Positions 26,323 to 34,422 of a stretch of 64,000 nt of DNA are shown piece after piece. Each line of letters opens with the position of its first letter. Position 1 is the stretch's first letter. Position numbers and translations under genes: made by a program. The notes under the pieces were generated by a model. The model ran no database searches. It was not told the DNA's origin and worked only from the letters and a program-made list of their open reading frames with translations. The stretch comes from Sphingomonas psychrotolerans. Its GTDB lineage: Bacteria > Pseudomonadota > Alphaproteobacteria > Sphingomonadales > Sphingomonadaceae. Location: NCBI RefSeq assembly GCF_002796605.1, contig NZ_CP024923.1:2170001-2234000 (forward strand). Direction: 5' to 3'.

Positions 26323-26955
26323 ATGTCCAAGATCCTCGTCCTCTATTATTCGTCCTACGGCCACCTCGCGAGGATGGCTGACGCAGTTGCCGAGGGCGCA
26401 CGCAGCGCCGGCGCCGAAGTCGATGTCCGCCGCGTCCCCGAGACCGCGCCCGTCGAAGTCGCCGCGGCTGCCGGTTTCGTCGCCGATCACAGCCATCCGG
26501 TGCTGGAGGACGTCAACGAACTGGCCAATTATGACGGCATCGTCGTCGGCGCGCCGACGCGGTACGGCCGGATGTCGAGCCAGATGGCGAGCTTCTGGGA
26601 TCGCGCCGGCGGCGTCTGGTATCAGGGCGCGCTCAACGGCAAGGTGGGCGGCGCCTTCACCTCGACCGCGTCGCAGCATGGCGGTCAGGAAGCGACCTTG
26701 TTCTCGATCATCACCAATCTGCTGCATTTCGGGCTGACCATCGTCGGGCTCGATTACGGCTTCCAGGGCCAGATGGGCGTCGACGAAGTCAAGGGCGGCT
26801 CGCCTTACGGCGCGACGACGATCGCCGACGGCGACGGCAGCCGCCTGCCGAGCGCAGTCGAACTCGACGGCGCGCGCTACCAGGGCCGCCGCATCGCTGA
26901 GCTGGCCAACAAGATCGCGGCGCCCTCCCCCGCCCGCGAGACCGAGACCGCGTAA
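26323..26955 (+). CDS. wrbA: NAD(P)H:quinone oxidoreductase WrbA
   Basis: A 210-residue flavodoxin-fold protein. The N-terminal FMN-phosphate loop [15 protein letters not shown], the middle [22 protein letters not shown] and the loop [14 protein letters not shown] are the WrbA signature, and length fits. WrbA reduces quinones by two electrons, limiting redox cycling. It follows the pirin gene after 35 bases with AAGGAG before the ATG, in one probable operon under the LysR regulator. A terminator follows. Confidence 0.95.
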   Translation: MSKILVLYYSSYGHLARMADAVAEGARSAGAEVDVRRVPETAPVEVAAAAGFVADHSHPVLEDVNELANYDGIVVGAPTRYGRMSSQMASFWDRAGGVWYQGALNGKVGGAFTSTASQHGGQEATLFSIITNLLHFGLTIVGLDYGFQGQMGVDEVKGGSPYGATTIADGDGSRLPSAVELDGARYQGRRIAELANKIAAPSPARETETA

Positions 26956-26982
26956 AGCCCCCTCCCCCCGCGGTCTCGACGG

Positions 26983-27016
26983 AGCGGCGGCCAGGCGAAA
27001 GCCCGGCCGCCGCTTT
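26983..27016 (+). terminator. intrinsic terminator after wrbA
   Basis: AGCGGCGGCC (26983-26992) pairs with GGCCGCCGCT (27005-27014), followed by a short TTT. Confidence 0.75.
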
Positions 27017-27048
27017 CCGTTTGGGCGGACTGGTCTATATGCAGCCGC

Positions 27049-27699
27049 ATGTTCAAAGACCGCGTACTCTTCATCGACGGCGAAGCGATCGTGATCGACA
27101 AGCCCGCGGGCCTGCCGGTCGATCGCCCGCGCGACCGCTCCGAGAGCCTCGAGGACATGCTCGGCCAGCTCACCTTCGGCTTCCAGCGCCTGCCGCTCCC
27201 TGTGCATCGGCTCGATCGCGACACCAGCGGGTGCCTGCTGCTCGCGCGCAACCCCAAGGCACACAAGCGTTTCGGTCAGGCGTTCGAGGCGGGGACTGTC
27301 ACCAAGCGCTATCTCGCGATCCTCGACGGCGAGCCCGCGGACGATAGCGGCGAGATCGACTTGCCGCTGATCAAGGTCTCCACCGAAGAAACCGGCTGGC
27401 GGATGACCGGCGACCCTGGCGGCAAGTCCGCGCGCACTCGCTGGGAAGTGGTCGAGCGCATCGGTGGCAAGGCGATGCTCGCTTTCTTTCCCGAGACCGG
27501 CCGCACCCACCAGATCCGGGTCCACGCCGCCGAAGGGCTCGGCCTGCCGATCCTCGGCGACCCGGTCTATGGCAAAGGCGGCCCCGCCGTGATGCTCCAT
27601 GCCGCTGCCTTGATCGTCCCGCGCGAGGGAAAGCCCGACATCGAGGCGGAAGCGCCTTTGCCGGCGCGCTTCGGCAATATCGGTTTCGGCCGTGACTGA
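27049..27699 (+). CDS. RluA-family 23S rRNA/tRNA pseudouridine synthase
   Basis: A 216-residue pseudouridine synthase without an S4 domain. The catalytic Asp56 lies in PVHRLDRDTSGCLL; the C-terminal FFPETGRTHQIRVHAAEGLG and DPVYG are family motifs. The short, S4-free form resembles RluA/TruC, which modify rRNA or tRNA; the exact target is not readable. It overlaps the next gene (arfB) by eight bases, so the two translation-related genes are coupled. The ATG has no strong ribosome-binding site. Confidence 0.9.
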   Translation: MFKDRVLFIDGEAIVIDKPAGLPVDRPRDRSESLEDMLGQLTFGFQRLPLPVHRLDRDTSGCLLLARNPKAHKRFGQAFEAGTVTKRYLAILDGEPADDSGEIDLPLIKVSTEETGWRMTGDPGGKSARTRWEVVERIGGKAMLAFFPETGRTHQIRVHAAEGLGLPILGDPVYGKGGPAVMLHAAALIVPREGKPDIEAEAPLPARFGNIGFGRD

Positions 27700-28090
27700 C
27701 CTGGAGGAGGCGATCGTCGAGGAGAAGTTCCTCGCCGCCTCGGGTCCCGGCGGGCAGAACGTCAACAAGGTCGCCACTGCGGTGCAGCTGCGCGTGAACG
27801 TGTTCGCGCTCGGGCTGCAACCTTGGGTCTATCAGCAGCTCAAGACCCTCGCCGGCAGCAAGCTGACCAGTGCCGGCGAGCTGGTGATCACCGCGCGCAA
27901 ATTCCGCACGCAGGACGCCAACCGCACCGACGCCCGCGAACGCGTCGCCGAGCTGCTGACCAAGGCGCACGAACGCCAGGCGCGCCGGGTGAAGACCAAG
28001 GTGAGCAAAGCCGCCAAGGCGCGACGAGTGGACGCGAAGAAAGGCCGCAGCCAGATCAAGGAAGGCCGCGGCAAAGTGCGACTGGATTAG
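27692..28090 (+). CDS. arfB: alternative ribosome-rescue factor / peptidyl-tRNA hydrolase ArfB
   Basis: A 132-residue stop-codon-independent release factor (YaeJ/ICT1 type). G20-G21-Q22 in ASGPGGQNVNKVATAVQLR is the peptidyl-tRNA hydrolysis motif. The basic C-terminal tail (ARRVKTKVSKAAKARRVDAKK and beyond) is the part that threads into the empty mRNA channel of stalled ribosomes. Start GTG 27692 lies within the end of the pseudouridine synthase gene. Length is normal for the family. Confidence 0.95.
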   Translation: MTDLEEAIVEEKFLAASGPGGQNVNKVATAVQLRVNVFALGLQPWVYQQLKTLAGSKLTSAGELVITARKFRTQDANRTDARERVAELLTKAHERQARRVKTKVSKAAKARRVDAKKGRSQIKEGRGKVRLD

Positions 28091-28095
28091 TTTCT

Positions 28096-28122
28096 GTCAT
28101 CCCGGCCTTGGGCCGGGGCGAC
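28096..28122. repeat. GTCATCCCGGCC-type palindromic repeat
   Basis: CCCGGCC and GGCCGGG flank TTG, with GTCA and CGAC as borders. A second copy in the opposite orientation lies at 49420-49444 (CCCCGGCCC, AA, GGCCGGGG, TGAC). It is a dispersed intergenic palindrome that could also act as the arfB mRNA end. Confidence 0.7.
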
Positions 28123-28175
28123 GAACTTTGGTTGCGGGGTCGCCTTGCCCGGCCCGCACTCCTACATACCCCCCA

Positions 28176-28661
28176 ATGTACAGCTTCGACATCGCCGCCG
28201 GCTCCAAATCCGAGCTCTACCGAGACCTCGCCGCCGCGCTCGACTCGCTCACTGCAGACGAGCCCGACGCAGTCGCCAACATGGCCAATGTCTCGGCGCT
28301 GATCGGCCAATATCTCCCCGACCTCAACTGGTCCGGCTTTTACCGCAACCTGGGCGACGAACTCGTCCTCGGCCCGTTCCAGGGCAAGGCCGCCTGCATC
28401 CGCATCCCGTTCGGCAAGGGCGTCTGCGGTGCGGCCGCGGCGACTCGCGAGACTCAATTGGTCGAGGACGTCCATGCCTTTCCCGGCCACATCGCCTGCG
28501 ATGCCGCCAGCCGCTCCGAGCTGGTGGTGCCGATCGTCCATCAGGGCGAATTGCTCGGCGTGCTCGATCTCGACAGCCCGCTCCCCGGCCGTTTCGACGC
28601 CGGCGACGCTGCGGGTTGCGAAGCCTTGATGCGCATCCTCGCTCCCCGAATCTCAGGATGA
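28176..28661 (+). CDS. msrC: free methionine-(R)-sulfoxide reductase (GAF domain)
   Basis: A 161-residue single GAF-domain protein. C74, C84 and C108 (ACIRIPFGKGVCG and HIACDAASRSELVVPI) match, with a constant offset of ten, the three cysteines C84/C94/C118 used by E. coli fRMsr (YebR). The enzyme reduces free Met-R-sulfoxide in the cytoplasm using thioredoxin. ATG 28176 (MYSFDIAAG) is chosen; the frame is open upstream but runs into the palindromic repeat. It is expressed separately from arfB. Confidence 0.9.
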   Translation: MYSFDIAAGSKSELYRDLAAALDSLTADEPDAVANMANVSALIGQYLPDLNWSGFYRNLGDELVLGPFQGKAACIRIPFGKGVCGAAAATRETQLVEDVHAFPGHIACDAASRSELVVPIVHQGELLGVLDLDSPLPGRFDAGDAAGCEALMRILAPRISG

Positions 28662-28777
28662 GACGCTGCCCCGCATTGGGACAGGTTTGATCCGCACCTG
28701 CGATTTCGTGCGCGCCCCGTAACGGTTATTTCTTCGGCAAGCGCGAGCGGGGGCTTGCATCGAAGGAGTCGAATAAA

Positions 28778-29653
28778 GTGCGCAGCTATTGGTTGGCAGC
28801 GGCGGTGATCGCCGGAGTAGTGGGCGCGACGCCCGCGACGGCGCAGCGCGTATGGCAGGACGGCCGCTGGGTCGTGATGCCGCGGCACTCGGCGCCGACG
28901 GTGATGCGCACCAATCCGCACCGCTGGGCAATGCGCGACGGCCGCTGGGAAGCCGGCTTCCGCGCGCCGGGCGGCTGGAACAGCTATCGCCGGCTGCATC
29001 GCGGCAACACGCTGCCTGGTTATTGGCGCGGCGGCGATTTTCGCGTCCACGACTATCTGAGCTTCGGCCTCGCCGCGCCGCAGCCGGGCTATTCGTGGGT
29101 GCGTTATTATGACGACGCAGTGCTCGTCGATCGCGACGACCGGGTCTGGGATTCGATCGACGGCATCGGCTGGGGCGGCGCCATCGCCGCCGCGAGCGCA
29201 AGCGCAGGCTATGCTTCGGCCAGCAGCGCGGGGCGCGGCGGCGCAGGCTACCCCCCGCCCCGGATCGAGCCGGTCGATCCCGACGATTATTATGCCGACC
29301 GCGACGATCGGTACGATCGCGACGACGGCCCTCCGCCGCCGCCGCGCGACTATGACGACCGCGAGCCCTATCGCGGCCCCTATCCGGGCGGTTATTCCGC
29401 GCCGGTCGCGCCGCCGGTGGTGCATTATGCCCAGCCCTGTGCGCAGACGTGCCCCGGCGCCGGCTATCAAGGCGGCAGCTGGCAGAACGGCGCATGGGTG
29501 AGCAGCTATGCCGGCGGCACGACGACGGTTGTCGTCATCCCCGCCGCGGTGACCACCACGACGACGGTCACCGAATATGTCGAGCGCAGCTATACGCGCC
29601 GGCCAGCCAAGCGCCTGCTGCGCAAGTACAAGCCCCACTGCGGCTGCCGCTAG
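28778..29653 (+). CDS. RcnB-like periplasmic protein
   Basis: A 291-residue exported protein with a signal peptide (start MRSYWLAAAVIAGVVGATPATAQ-like, cleavage after ATAQ). The segment LPGYWRGGDFRVHDYLSFG, then PGYSWVRYYDDAVLVD, matches the RcnB domain, linked in E. coli to nickel/cobalt homeostasis. After that come a low-complexity stretch rich in Asp/Tyr/Arg/Pro (about 165-215) and a C-terminal region with Thr/Val repeats and a basic end. No rcnA exporter is nearby, so a metal role is only inferred. Start is GTG 28778 with GGAG upstream. Confidence 0.75.
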   Translation: MRSYWLAAAVIAGVVGATPATAQRVWQDGRWVVMPRHSAPTVMRTNPHRWAMRDGRWEAGFRAPGGWNSYRRLHRGNTLPGYWRGGDFRVHDYLSFGLAAPQPGYSWVRYYDDAVLVDRDDRVWDSIDGIGWGGAIAAASASAGYASASSAGRGGAGYPPPRIEPVDPDDYYADRDDRYDRDDGPPPPPRDYDDREPYRGPYPGGYSAPVAPPVVHYAQPCAQTCPGAGYQGGSWQNGAWVSSYAGGTTTVVVIPAAVTTTTTVTEYVERSYTRRPAKRLLRKYKPHCGCR

Positions 29654-29662
29654 GTTCCACTG

Positions 29663-29687
29663 GTCCCAGCCTTTGCCGGGCTGGGAC
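29663..29687. repeat. hairpin between convergent genes
   Basis: GTCCCAGCC (29663-29671) and GGCTGGGAC (29679-29687) form a perfect 9-bp stem between the ends of the RcnB-like gene and the M28 peptidase gene. There is no T-run; it may be another dispersed palindrome or serve as a shared 3' end. Confidence 0.55.
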
Positions 29688-29693
29688 TGAACT

Positions 29694-30989
29694 CTATCGC
29701 CGCTCGCGCCCGCCGAAGGTAACGAGGCTCTCCGAGCCATCGGCGGCTAGTGCCGAAACGCCGACGAGCGTGTCGTCGACGATGACGCCCTTCAGCGTCG
29801 CCTGATTGGCCTCGACGTCGATATGGCGCTGCCACGCCTGCACATCCGCACGCCGCCAATGAACGCGATAGCCCGACGCACCCGGCACCGGCTCCCACTT
29901 CACTGAAGTATCGGTCGCCAGCGCACCCCCGATCGTCACGCTCGCCGGCGCCGCCGGTGCCTTGGCCAGCCGGCGCAGCGTCGCGACGTTGATCGCCGTC
30001 ACTTTCGCCAGATACGCAAAGTCCATCTTGTCTGCGGTGTCACCATAGACCTTGCCGTTCTCGCTGCGCAGGTCCTGATGCTGCTGGTCGTAATTCTCGA
30101 CGCCGACGCTGAAGCGCACCGCGGGATAGCCCAGCTTGAGGAAGGGCGAATGGTCGCCGCCGCGGCCGAACCGATCGAAGCGCCGCACCACGAACACGTC
30201 GAGACCGCCGCGAAGCTTTCCCGCCACCCCGTCGACCGCTTTGGCCAGCGCACGCGAAGGGCCGTCATCCTCGCCGCCATCGGCACGCCGCGCCCGCTGC
30301 GCCTCGATCGGCTCGACTTCCCGGATCCCTTCCGAGAACACCCGCACCCGATCGGCGACACGCCTGCCGTCCTGCCCGATGGTGTTGCCGACGATGTCGT
30401 TGTTGAGCACCGCGCTCACCGTCCAGCCGCGCTCCTTTGCCGTCTCGGCGAGCAAGGTCCCGCCGAACAGCCCCTGCTCCTCGCCCGAAAGTGCTGCATA
30501 GACGATCGTCGCGTCGAACTTCTCCTTCGAAAGGATCCGCGCCGCCTCGAGCACCAATGCCACTCCCGAGGCGTCGTCATTGGCGCCCGGCGCATCCGAG
30601 GTCGCGTTCATCACGTCGCTCACCCGGCTGTCGATATGTCCCATCACGATGACGACGCGCTTGGGGTCCCTGCCCGGCTGGAAGCCGAGCACGTCGACCA
30701 CCTCGACGCCCTTCGGTGCGCGATCATTGGTGAAGGTCCGCGCGACGTTCGCCACTTCGATACAGCCCCCGCATCCTTCGCCGATCCGCCCCAGCTCGCT
30801 GGCGAACCAGCGCCGTGCCGCGCCGATACCGCGCGTCGGGTGATCAGGGTCGGAGAGCGTGTGCCGGGTGCCGAAGCCGACGAGCTTCTCGACATCGGCC
30901 TTGAGCCGGGCGGGACTGGGCCGGCCCTGCGCCTGAGCAGTGGCGGGAGTCAGGATCAGGGCGAGCGGAGCAAGGGCAAGGATGCGCAT
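29694..30989 (-). CDS. exported M28-family zinc aminopeptidase
   Basis: A 431-residue secreted metallopeptidase with a signal peptide (MRILALAPLALILTPATAQA). Co-catalytic zinc motifs appear in order: VIVMGHIDSR (His), GANDDASG (bridging Asp), LSGEEQGLFG (catalytic Glu pair), VLNNDIVGN (Asp) and GRGGDHSPF (His). A C-terminal beta-sandwich of about 90 residues resembles a fibronectin-III-like domain. M28 enzymes of this type are periplasmic or secreted aminopeptidases. ATG 30989 starts the signal peptide; further upstream codons are rejected. Downstream of uspA by 47 bases on the same strand. Confidence 0.9.
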   Translation of the reverse strand: MRILALAPLALILTPATAQAQGRPSPARLKADVEKLVGFGTRHTLSDPDHPTRGIGAARRWFASELGRIGEGCGGCIEVANVARTFTNDRAPKGVEVVDVLGFQPGRDPKRVVIVMGHIDSRVSDVMNATSDAPGANDDASGVALVLEAARILSKEKFDATIVYAALSGEEQGLFGGTLLAETAKERGWTVSAVLNNDIVGNTIGQDGRRVADRVRVFSEGIREVEPIEAQRARRADGGEDDGPSRALAKAVDGVAGKLRGGLDVFVVRRFDRFGRGGDHSPFLKLGYPAVRFSVGVENYDQQHQDLRSENGKVYGDTADKMDFAYLAKVTAINVATLRRLAKAPAAPASVTIGGALATDTSVKWEPVPGASGYRVHWRRADVQAWQRHIDVEANQATLKGVIVDDTLVGVSALAADGSESLVTFGGRERR

Positions 30990-31036
30990 TCGGGCAGGGT
31001 GGCGGGAAAGACGTTCGCGCTCAACCCTTCGCGGCC

Positions 31037-31492
31037 TCAACTCAACCGATCGATCGCCGCCACGTCCAGCGAACCCGGAATGATCATCACCGGCACGCTG
31101 AGCGTCCCCGCATCCGCCCCGGTGAAATGGCTGACCAGGGTTCCCGGCGGTCCGCTCGCCGCGGCGCCGAGCACCAGCGCGGCAATGTCGCCGTTAGCCG
31201 CGATCATCTCGCGCACCACCTTGGCGCCGTCGCCCTCGCGCACGGTGATCGACGGCTTGAGCCCCGATTCGGTGAACAAGGTCCCGGCCGCGCGAGTCAC
31301 CAGAGCCTCGGCGTGCTGGCGCGCCTCCTCCTCGATCGTCGCCATCACGCCGCCCCATTGGACGAATTCGGGCGTGGGCGTCAGCGCGAGGATCTCGACG
31401 CTGCCCCCCGTCTTCACCGCGCGCCGCGCGGCGAAGCGCAACGCGATCTCGGATTCCGGCGTTTCGTCGATCACCACCAGATAGGTGCGCAT
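31037..31492 (-). CDS. universal stress protein (UspA family)
   Basis: A 151-residue single UspA domain. It starts [25 protein letters not shown] and contains the nucleotide-loop region [23 protein letters not shown], a G-rich stretch typical of ATP-binding Usp, before the last strand [10 protein letters not shown]. Start ATG 31492 has AGGA at good distance. It is divergent from pdhC with 145 bases between them. Role: general stress survival; no specific partner is visible. Confidence 0.9.
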   Translation of the reverse strand: MRTYLVVIDETPESEIALRFAARRAVKTGGSVEILALTPTPEFVQWGGVMATIEEEARQHAEALVTRAAGTLFTESGLKPSITVREGDGAKVVREMIAANGDIAALVLGAAASGPPGTLVSHFTGADAGTLSVPVMIIPGSLDVAAIDRLS

Positions 31493-31637
31493 GGATGCAT
31501 TCCTCGTCCCACGCGTTGACTGCCCGCTCATTCTGCGCCGCGCAAGCCCAAGGTCTTGCCGCCAAGGTCTTGACCGGCGCCGTAGCGGCGGCAAAGGGGG
31601 GACGAGCCTACCCCAGGGACCAACGACGGGAACCTCC

Positions 31638-32921
31638 ATGTCGATCGAAATCAAGATGCCTGCGCTTTCCCCCACGATGGAGGAGGGCACCCTCGCCAAA
31701 TGGCTGGTGAAGGAAGGCGACACGGTAAAGTCCGGCGACCTCCTCGCCGAGATCGAGACCGACAAGGCGACGATGGAATTCGAAGCCGTCGATGAGGGGG
31801 TGATCGGCAAGATCACCGTTCCCGAGGGCACCGACAATGTGAAGGTGGGCACCGTCATCGCCGTGATGGCCGGCGAAGGCGAGGACGTCCCGGCCGCCGC
31901 TGCGCCGGCCCCGACTCCGGCGCCCGCCCCTGCGGCGAAGACCGAGGCTACTCCGGCCCCGACTCCTGCTCCCACTGCCACATCCGCAAAGGCGAACGGC
32001 GCCGACACCGGTAGCCGCATAAAGGCAAGCCCGCTGGCCAAACGTCTTGCCGCCGAGAAGGGCGTAGACCTCGCCTCGCTGAGCGGTTCGGGTCCGAACG
32101 GCCGCATCGTCAAGGCCGACCTCGACGGTGCCAAGCCCGGCGCCGCGCCCGCCGCCGCGGCTCCGACTCCGTCCGCGCCCGCTCCTGCAGCCGCGCCCGC
32201 CGAGCACAAGCCGGTCTGGTACGACGAAAGCATCCCGCACGAGGAAGAGAAGCTCTCCAACATCCGCAAGACGATCGCGCGCCGCCTCACCGAGTCGAAG
32301 CAGACGATCCCGCACATCTATCTCACCGTCGACATCCGCCTCGACGCGCTGCTCAAGCTGCGCTCCGAGCTCAACAAGGCGCTCGAGCCGCGCGGGGTGA
32401 AGCTCTCGGTCAACGATCTGCTGATCAAGGCGCTCGGCGTCGCCTTGATCCAGACGCCGAAGTGCAACGTCACCTACACTGGCGACAGGCTCATCAAGTA
32501 CAGCCGCGCCGACGTCTCGGTCGCGGTGTCGACCCCCACCGGGCTGATCACTCCGATCATCCGCGACGCGGCGGGAGTCAGCGTCTCTTCCATCTCGACC
32601 CAGATGAAGGACCTTGCGGGCCGCGCCAAGGAAGGCAAGCTGCAGCCGCAGGAATATCAGGGCGGCACCGCCAGCCTGTCGAACATGGGCATGTTCGGGA
32701 TCAAGCAGTTCGAGGCAGTGATCAATCCGCCGCAGGGCATGATCATGGCGATCGGCGCGGGCGAGAAGCGCCCCTATGTGATCGACGATTCGCTGCAGAT
32801 CGCGACGATCATGAGCGCGACCGGCAGCTTCGATCACCGCGCGATCGACGGGGCCGACGGCGCCGAGCTGATGAAGACGTTCAAGGCGCTCGTCGAAGCC
32901 CCGATGGGCATGATCGCCTGA
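31638..32921 (+). CDS. pdhC: pyruvate dehydrogenase E2, dihydrolipoamide acetyltransferase
   Basis: A 427-residue E2 subunit. One lipoyl domain carries the lipoylated Lys43 ([12 protein letters not shown]); then comes an Ala/Pro linker (about 85-125), the E1/E3-binding domain ([17 protein letters not shown]), a second Ala/Pro linker, and the acetyltransferase domain with the catalytic DHRAIDG near residue 400. It transfers the acetyl group from E1 to CoA. ATG 31638 is chosen; the frame is open upstream but lacks lipoyl sequence. E1 genes are not in this window; E3 (lpdA) follows after three small genes, so this is an unusual split operon. Confidence 0.95.
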   Translation: MSIEIKMPALSPTMEEGTLAKWLVKEGDTVKSGDLLAEIETDKATMEFEAVDEGVIGKITVPEGTDNVKVGTVIAVMAGEGEDVPAAAAPAPTPAPAPAAKTEATPAPTPAPTATSAKANGADTGSRIKASPLAKRLAAEKGVDLASLSGSGPNGRIVKADLDGAKPGAAPAAAAPTPSAPAPAAAPAEHKPVWYDESIPHEEEKLSNIRKTIARRLTESKQTIPHIYLTVDIRLDALLKLRSELNKALEPRGVKLSVNDLLIKALGVALIQTPKCNVTYTGDRLIKYSRADVSVAVSTPTGLITPIIRDAAGVSVSSISTQMKDLAGRAKEGKLQPQEYQGGTASLSNMGMFGIKQFEAVINPPQGMIMAIGAGEKRPYVIDDSLQIATIMSATGSFDHRAIDGADGAELMKTFKALVEAPMGMIA

Positions 32922-32931
32922 GGCCGCGGCG

Positions 32932-33222
32932 GTGCGCAGGCTCATCAAGATATTCCGCACCGCCATCGGCTTCGACGTCGCCGAGAACAGGAACGTGCGC
33001 GTCGTGATCGAGGTCGCGCACATCCTGATCGGGCTGGTCGCCGCGGTGCTGATCGCGTGGGCGGCGGCCTGGTCCTATCCGCGCGCGACCGACGATATCT
33101 GGCTCGTCGCTTTTGCCTGCATGGCCGCAGTGGTGCTGATGGGCATCGGGCCGGTGCGCCGCGCTTATGCGCCCGACCGCGCGAAGCTGGACCCTGAATC
33201 TGGAGACACCGTCAATGGCTGA
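32932..33222 (+). CDS. small two-helix membrane protein, unknown
   Basis: A 96-residue protein with two hydrophobic segments (about 26-48 and 56-74) separated by a short loop. The N-terminal RRLIKIFRTAIGFDVAENRNVR is basic and likely cytoplasmic. I do not recognise the family. Start GTG 32932 lies ten bases after pdhC, and the stop overlaps the start of the thioesterase gene, so it is co-translated with pdhC and the following genes. Confidence 0.65.
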   Translation: MRRLIKIFRTAIGFDVAENRNVRVVIEVAHILIGLVAAVLIAWAAAWSYPRATDDIWLVAFACMAAVVLMGIGPVRRAYAPDRAKLDPESGDTVNG

Positions 33223-33604
33223 CAGCCCGCCCGATCGCCAGCCCGCGATCCGCGTCACCACGATGCCCGCCGATGCCAATCCCTATGGCGACATCTTCGG
33301 CGGCTGGCTGATGAGCCAGATGGACATGGCCGCCGGTCTCGTCGCCTCGCGCCACTCGCACGGCCGCGCGGTGACCATCGCGGTGGAGGGGATGAAGTTC
33401 CACGCGCCCGTCGCAGTCGGCGACGAAGTCTCGGTCTTTGCCGAGTTGGTCAAGGTCGGCCGCACCTCGATGACGATCGACGTCGCCGCGTGGCGCCGCG
33501 CGCGCCATGCCGAGGAAAGCTGCCTCGTCACGCAGGCGCAGTTCGTCTTCGTCGCGATCGACGAGGGGCGCCGGCCCCGGTTGGTGGACGGTGTCGAAGC
33601 CTGA
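33215..33604 (+). CDS. acyl-CoA thioesterase, hotdog fold (YciA type)
   Basis: A 129-residue single-hotdog thioesterase. TTMPADANPYGDIFGGWLMS is the active-site/substrate segment of the YciA/BFIT-like group, with Asp in GDIFGGWL; VEGMKFHAPVAVGDEVS follows. It hydrolyses acyl-CoA in the cytoplasm; chain-length preference is unknown. ATG 33215 lies just before the stop of the preceding gene, and its own TGA shares a base with the next ATG (TGATG). Confidence 0.9.
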   Translation: MADSPPDRQPAIRVTTMPADANPYGDIFGGWLMSQMDMAAGLVASRHSHGRAVTIAVEGMKFHAPVAVGDEVSVFAELVKVGRTSMTIDVAAWRRARHAEESCLVTQAQFVFVAIDEGRRPRLVDGVEA

Positions 33605-34407
33605 TGCTGCTCGCGGCCGCCGAGCCCGCGCTTACGATTTCGATCGTGAGTGCGGCGTTGGTGGCGGCGAGCTTCGGCATCGGCGCGGCGGTGCGCCACC
33701 GGGAGCCCGAGGGCACCACGCTGCTCCGCTCGATCCTGCGACGGACGCAATTCGCCCTGGCCGTCATGGCGATGAGCGGCCCGGTGCTGGCGATACCTTT
33801 GCTGATCGGCGCCACGCTGGGCGCGGCGATCCTCACCGACGGCGCGCCGCTTGCCGCAATGCTGCTGATCATGCTGGCGGGGCTGGTCGGGTTCTGGCTC
33901 GCCTATCGAAGCAGCGACTATGGCATGGCGGGATGCACGCGCGGGATAGCGATGCTGCTCGCCGGCTACCTCGTGGCCTGGGGTTTGGTGTCGTTGGTTC
34001 TGACGCCGAATGTCTTCCAGTCGCACAGGCTTGTCGCGCCCGCGCTGTTGAAGCCGCCGCTGGCCGCGCTGCCGATCGTCTTCCTGGTCGAGCGGCTGAC
34101 ACGGCGCCCGGACACGAAGCTGCGCGCGATCCTGGCGGCGCTGGTTTTTGTCGGGGCATGGGCCGCAATCTGCTTTCCGATGGCGGACAGCGCAATGACC
34201 GCGCAATGGCTCCCCGCGAACCGCTGGCTGCGCTATCCGCTTGCGGGGATCCTCGCCGCGGGGCCGCTGATCGTGTGGTTCATCGTGCTGGCATCGACTA
34301 ACAAGTCGCGATCCAACGGGTCCTGGCTCGTCGTCGTCGCTACCGCAATTCTGGGAATGATCACCGGCCTGGCATGGGCGGCGGCGGATACCATATTCGC
34401 CGAATGA
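33604..34407 (+). CDS. multi-pass membrane protein, unknown
   Basis: A 267-residue integral membrane protein with seven to eight hydrophobic segments. There is no recognised family motif. It starts with ATG 33604, overlapping the thioesterase stop, and lies 15 bases before lpdA. Its codon use is a little less biased than that of its neighbours. Conserved place between E2 and E3 genes, if found in relatives, would suggest a link to central metabolism, but nothing in the sequence shows this. Confidence 0.6.
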   Translation: MLLAAAEPALTISIVSAALVAASFGIGAAVRHREPEGTTLLRSILRRTQFALAVMAMSGPVLAIPLLIGATLGAAILTDGAPLAAMLLIMLAGLVGFWLAYRSSDYGMAGCTRGIAMLLAGYLVAWGLVSLVLTPNVFQSHRLVAPALLKPPLAALPIVFLVERLTRRPDTKLRAILAALVFVGAWAAICFPMADSAMTAQWLPANRWLRYPLAGILAAGPLIVWFIVLASTNKSRSNGSWLVVVATAILGMITGLAWAAADTIFAE

Positions 34408-34422
34408 CAAAGGAGTTTCTTC

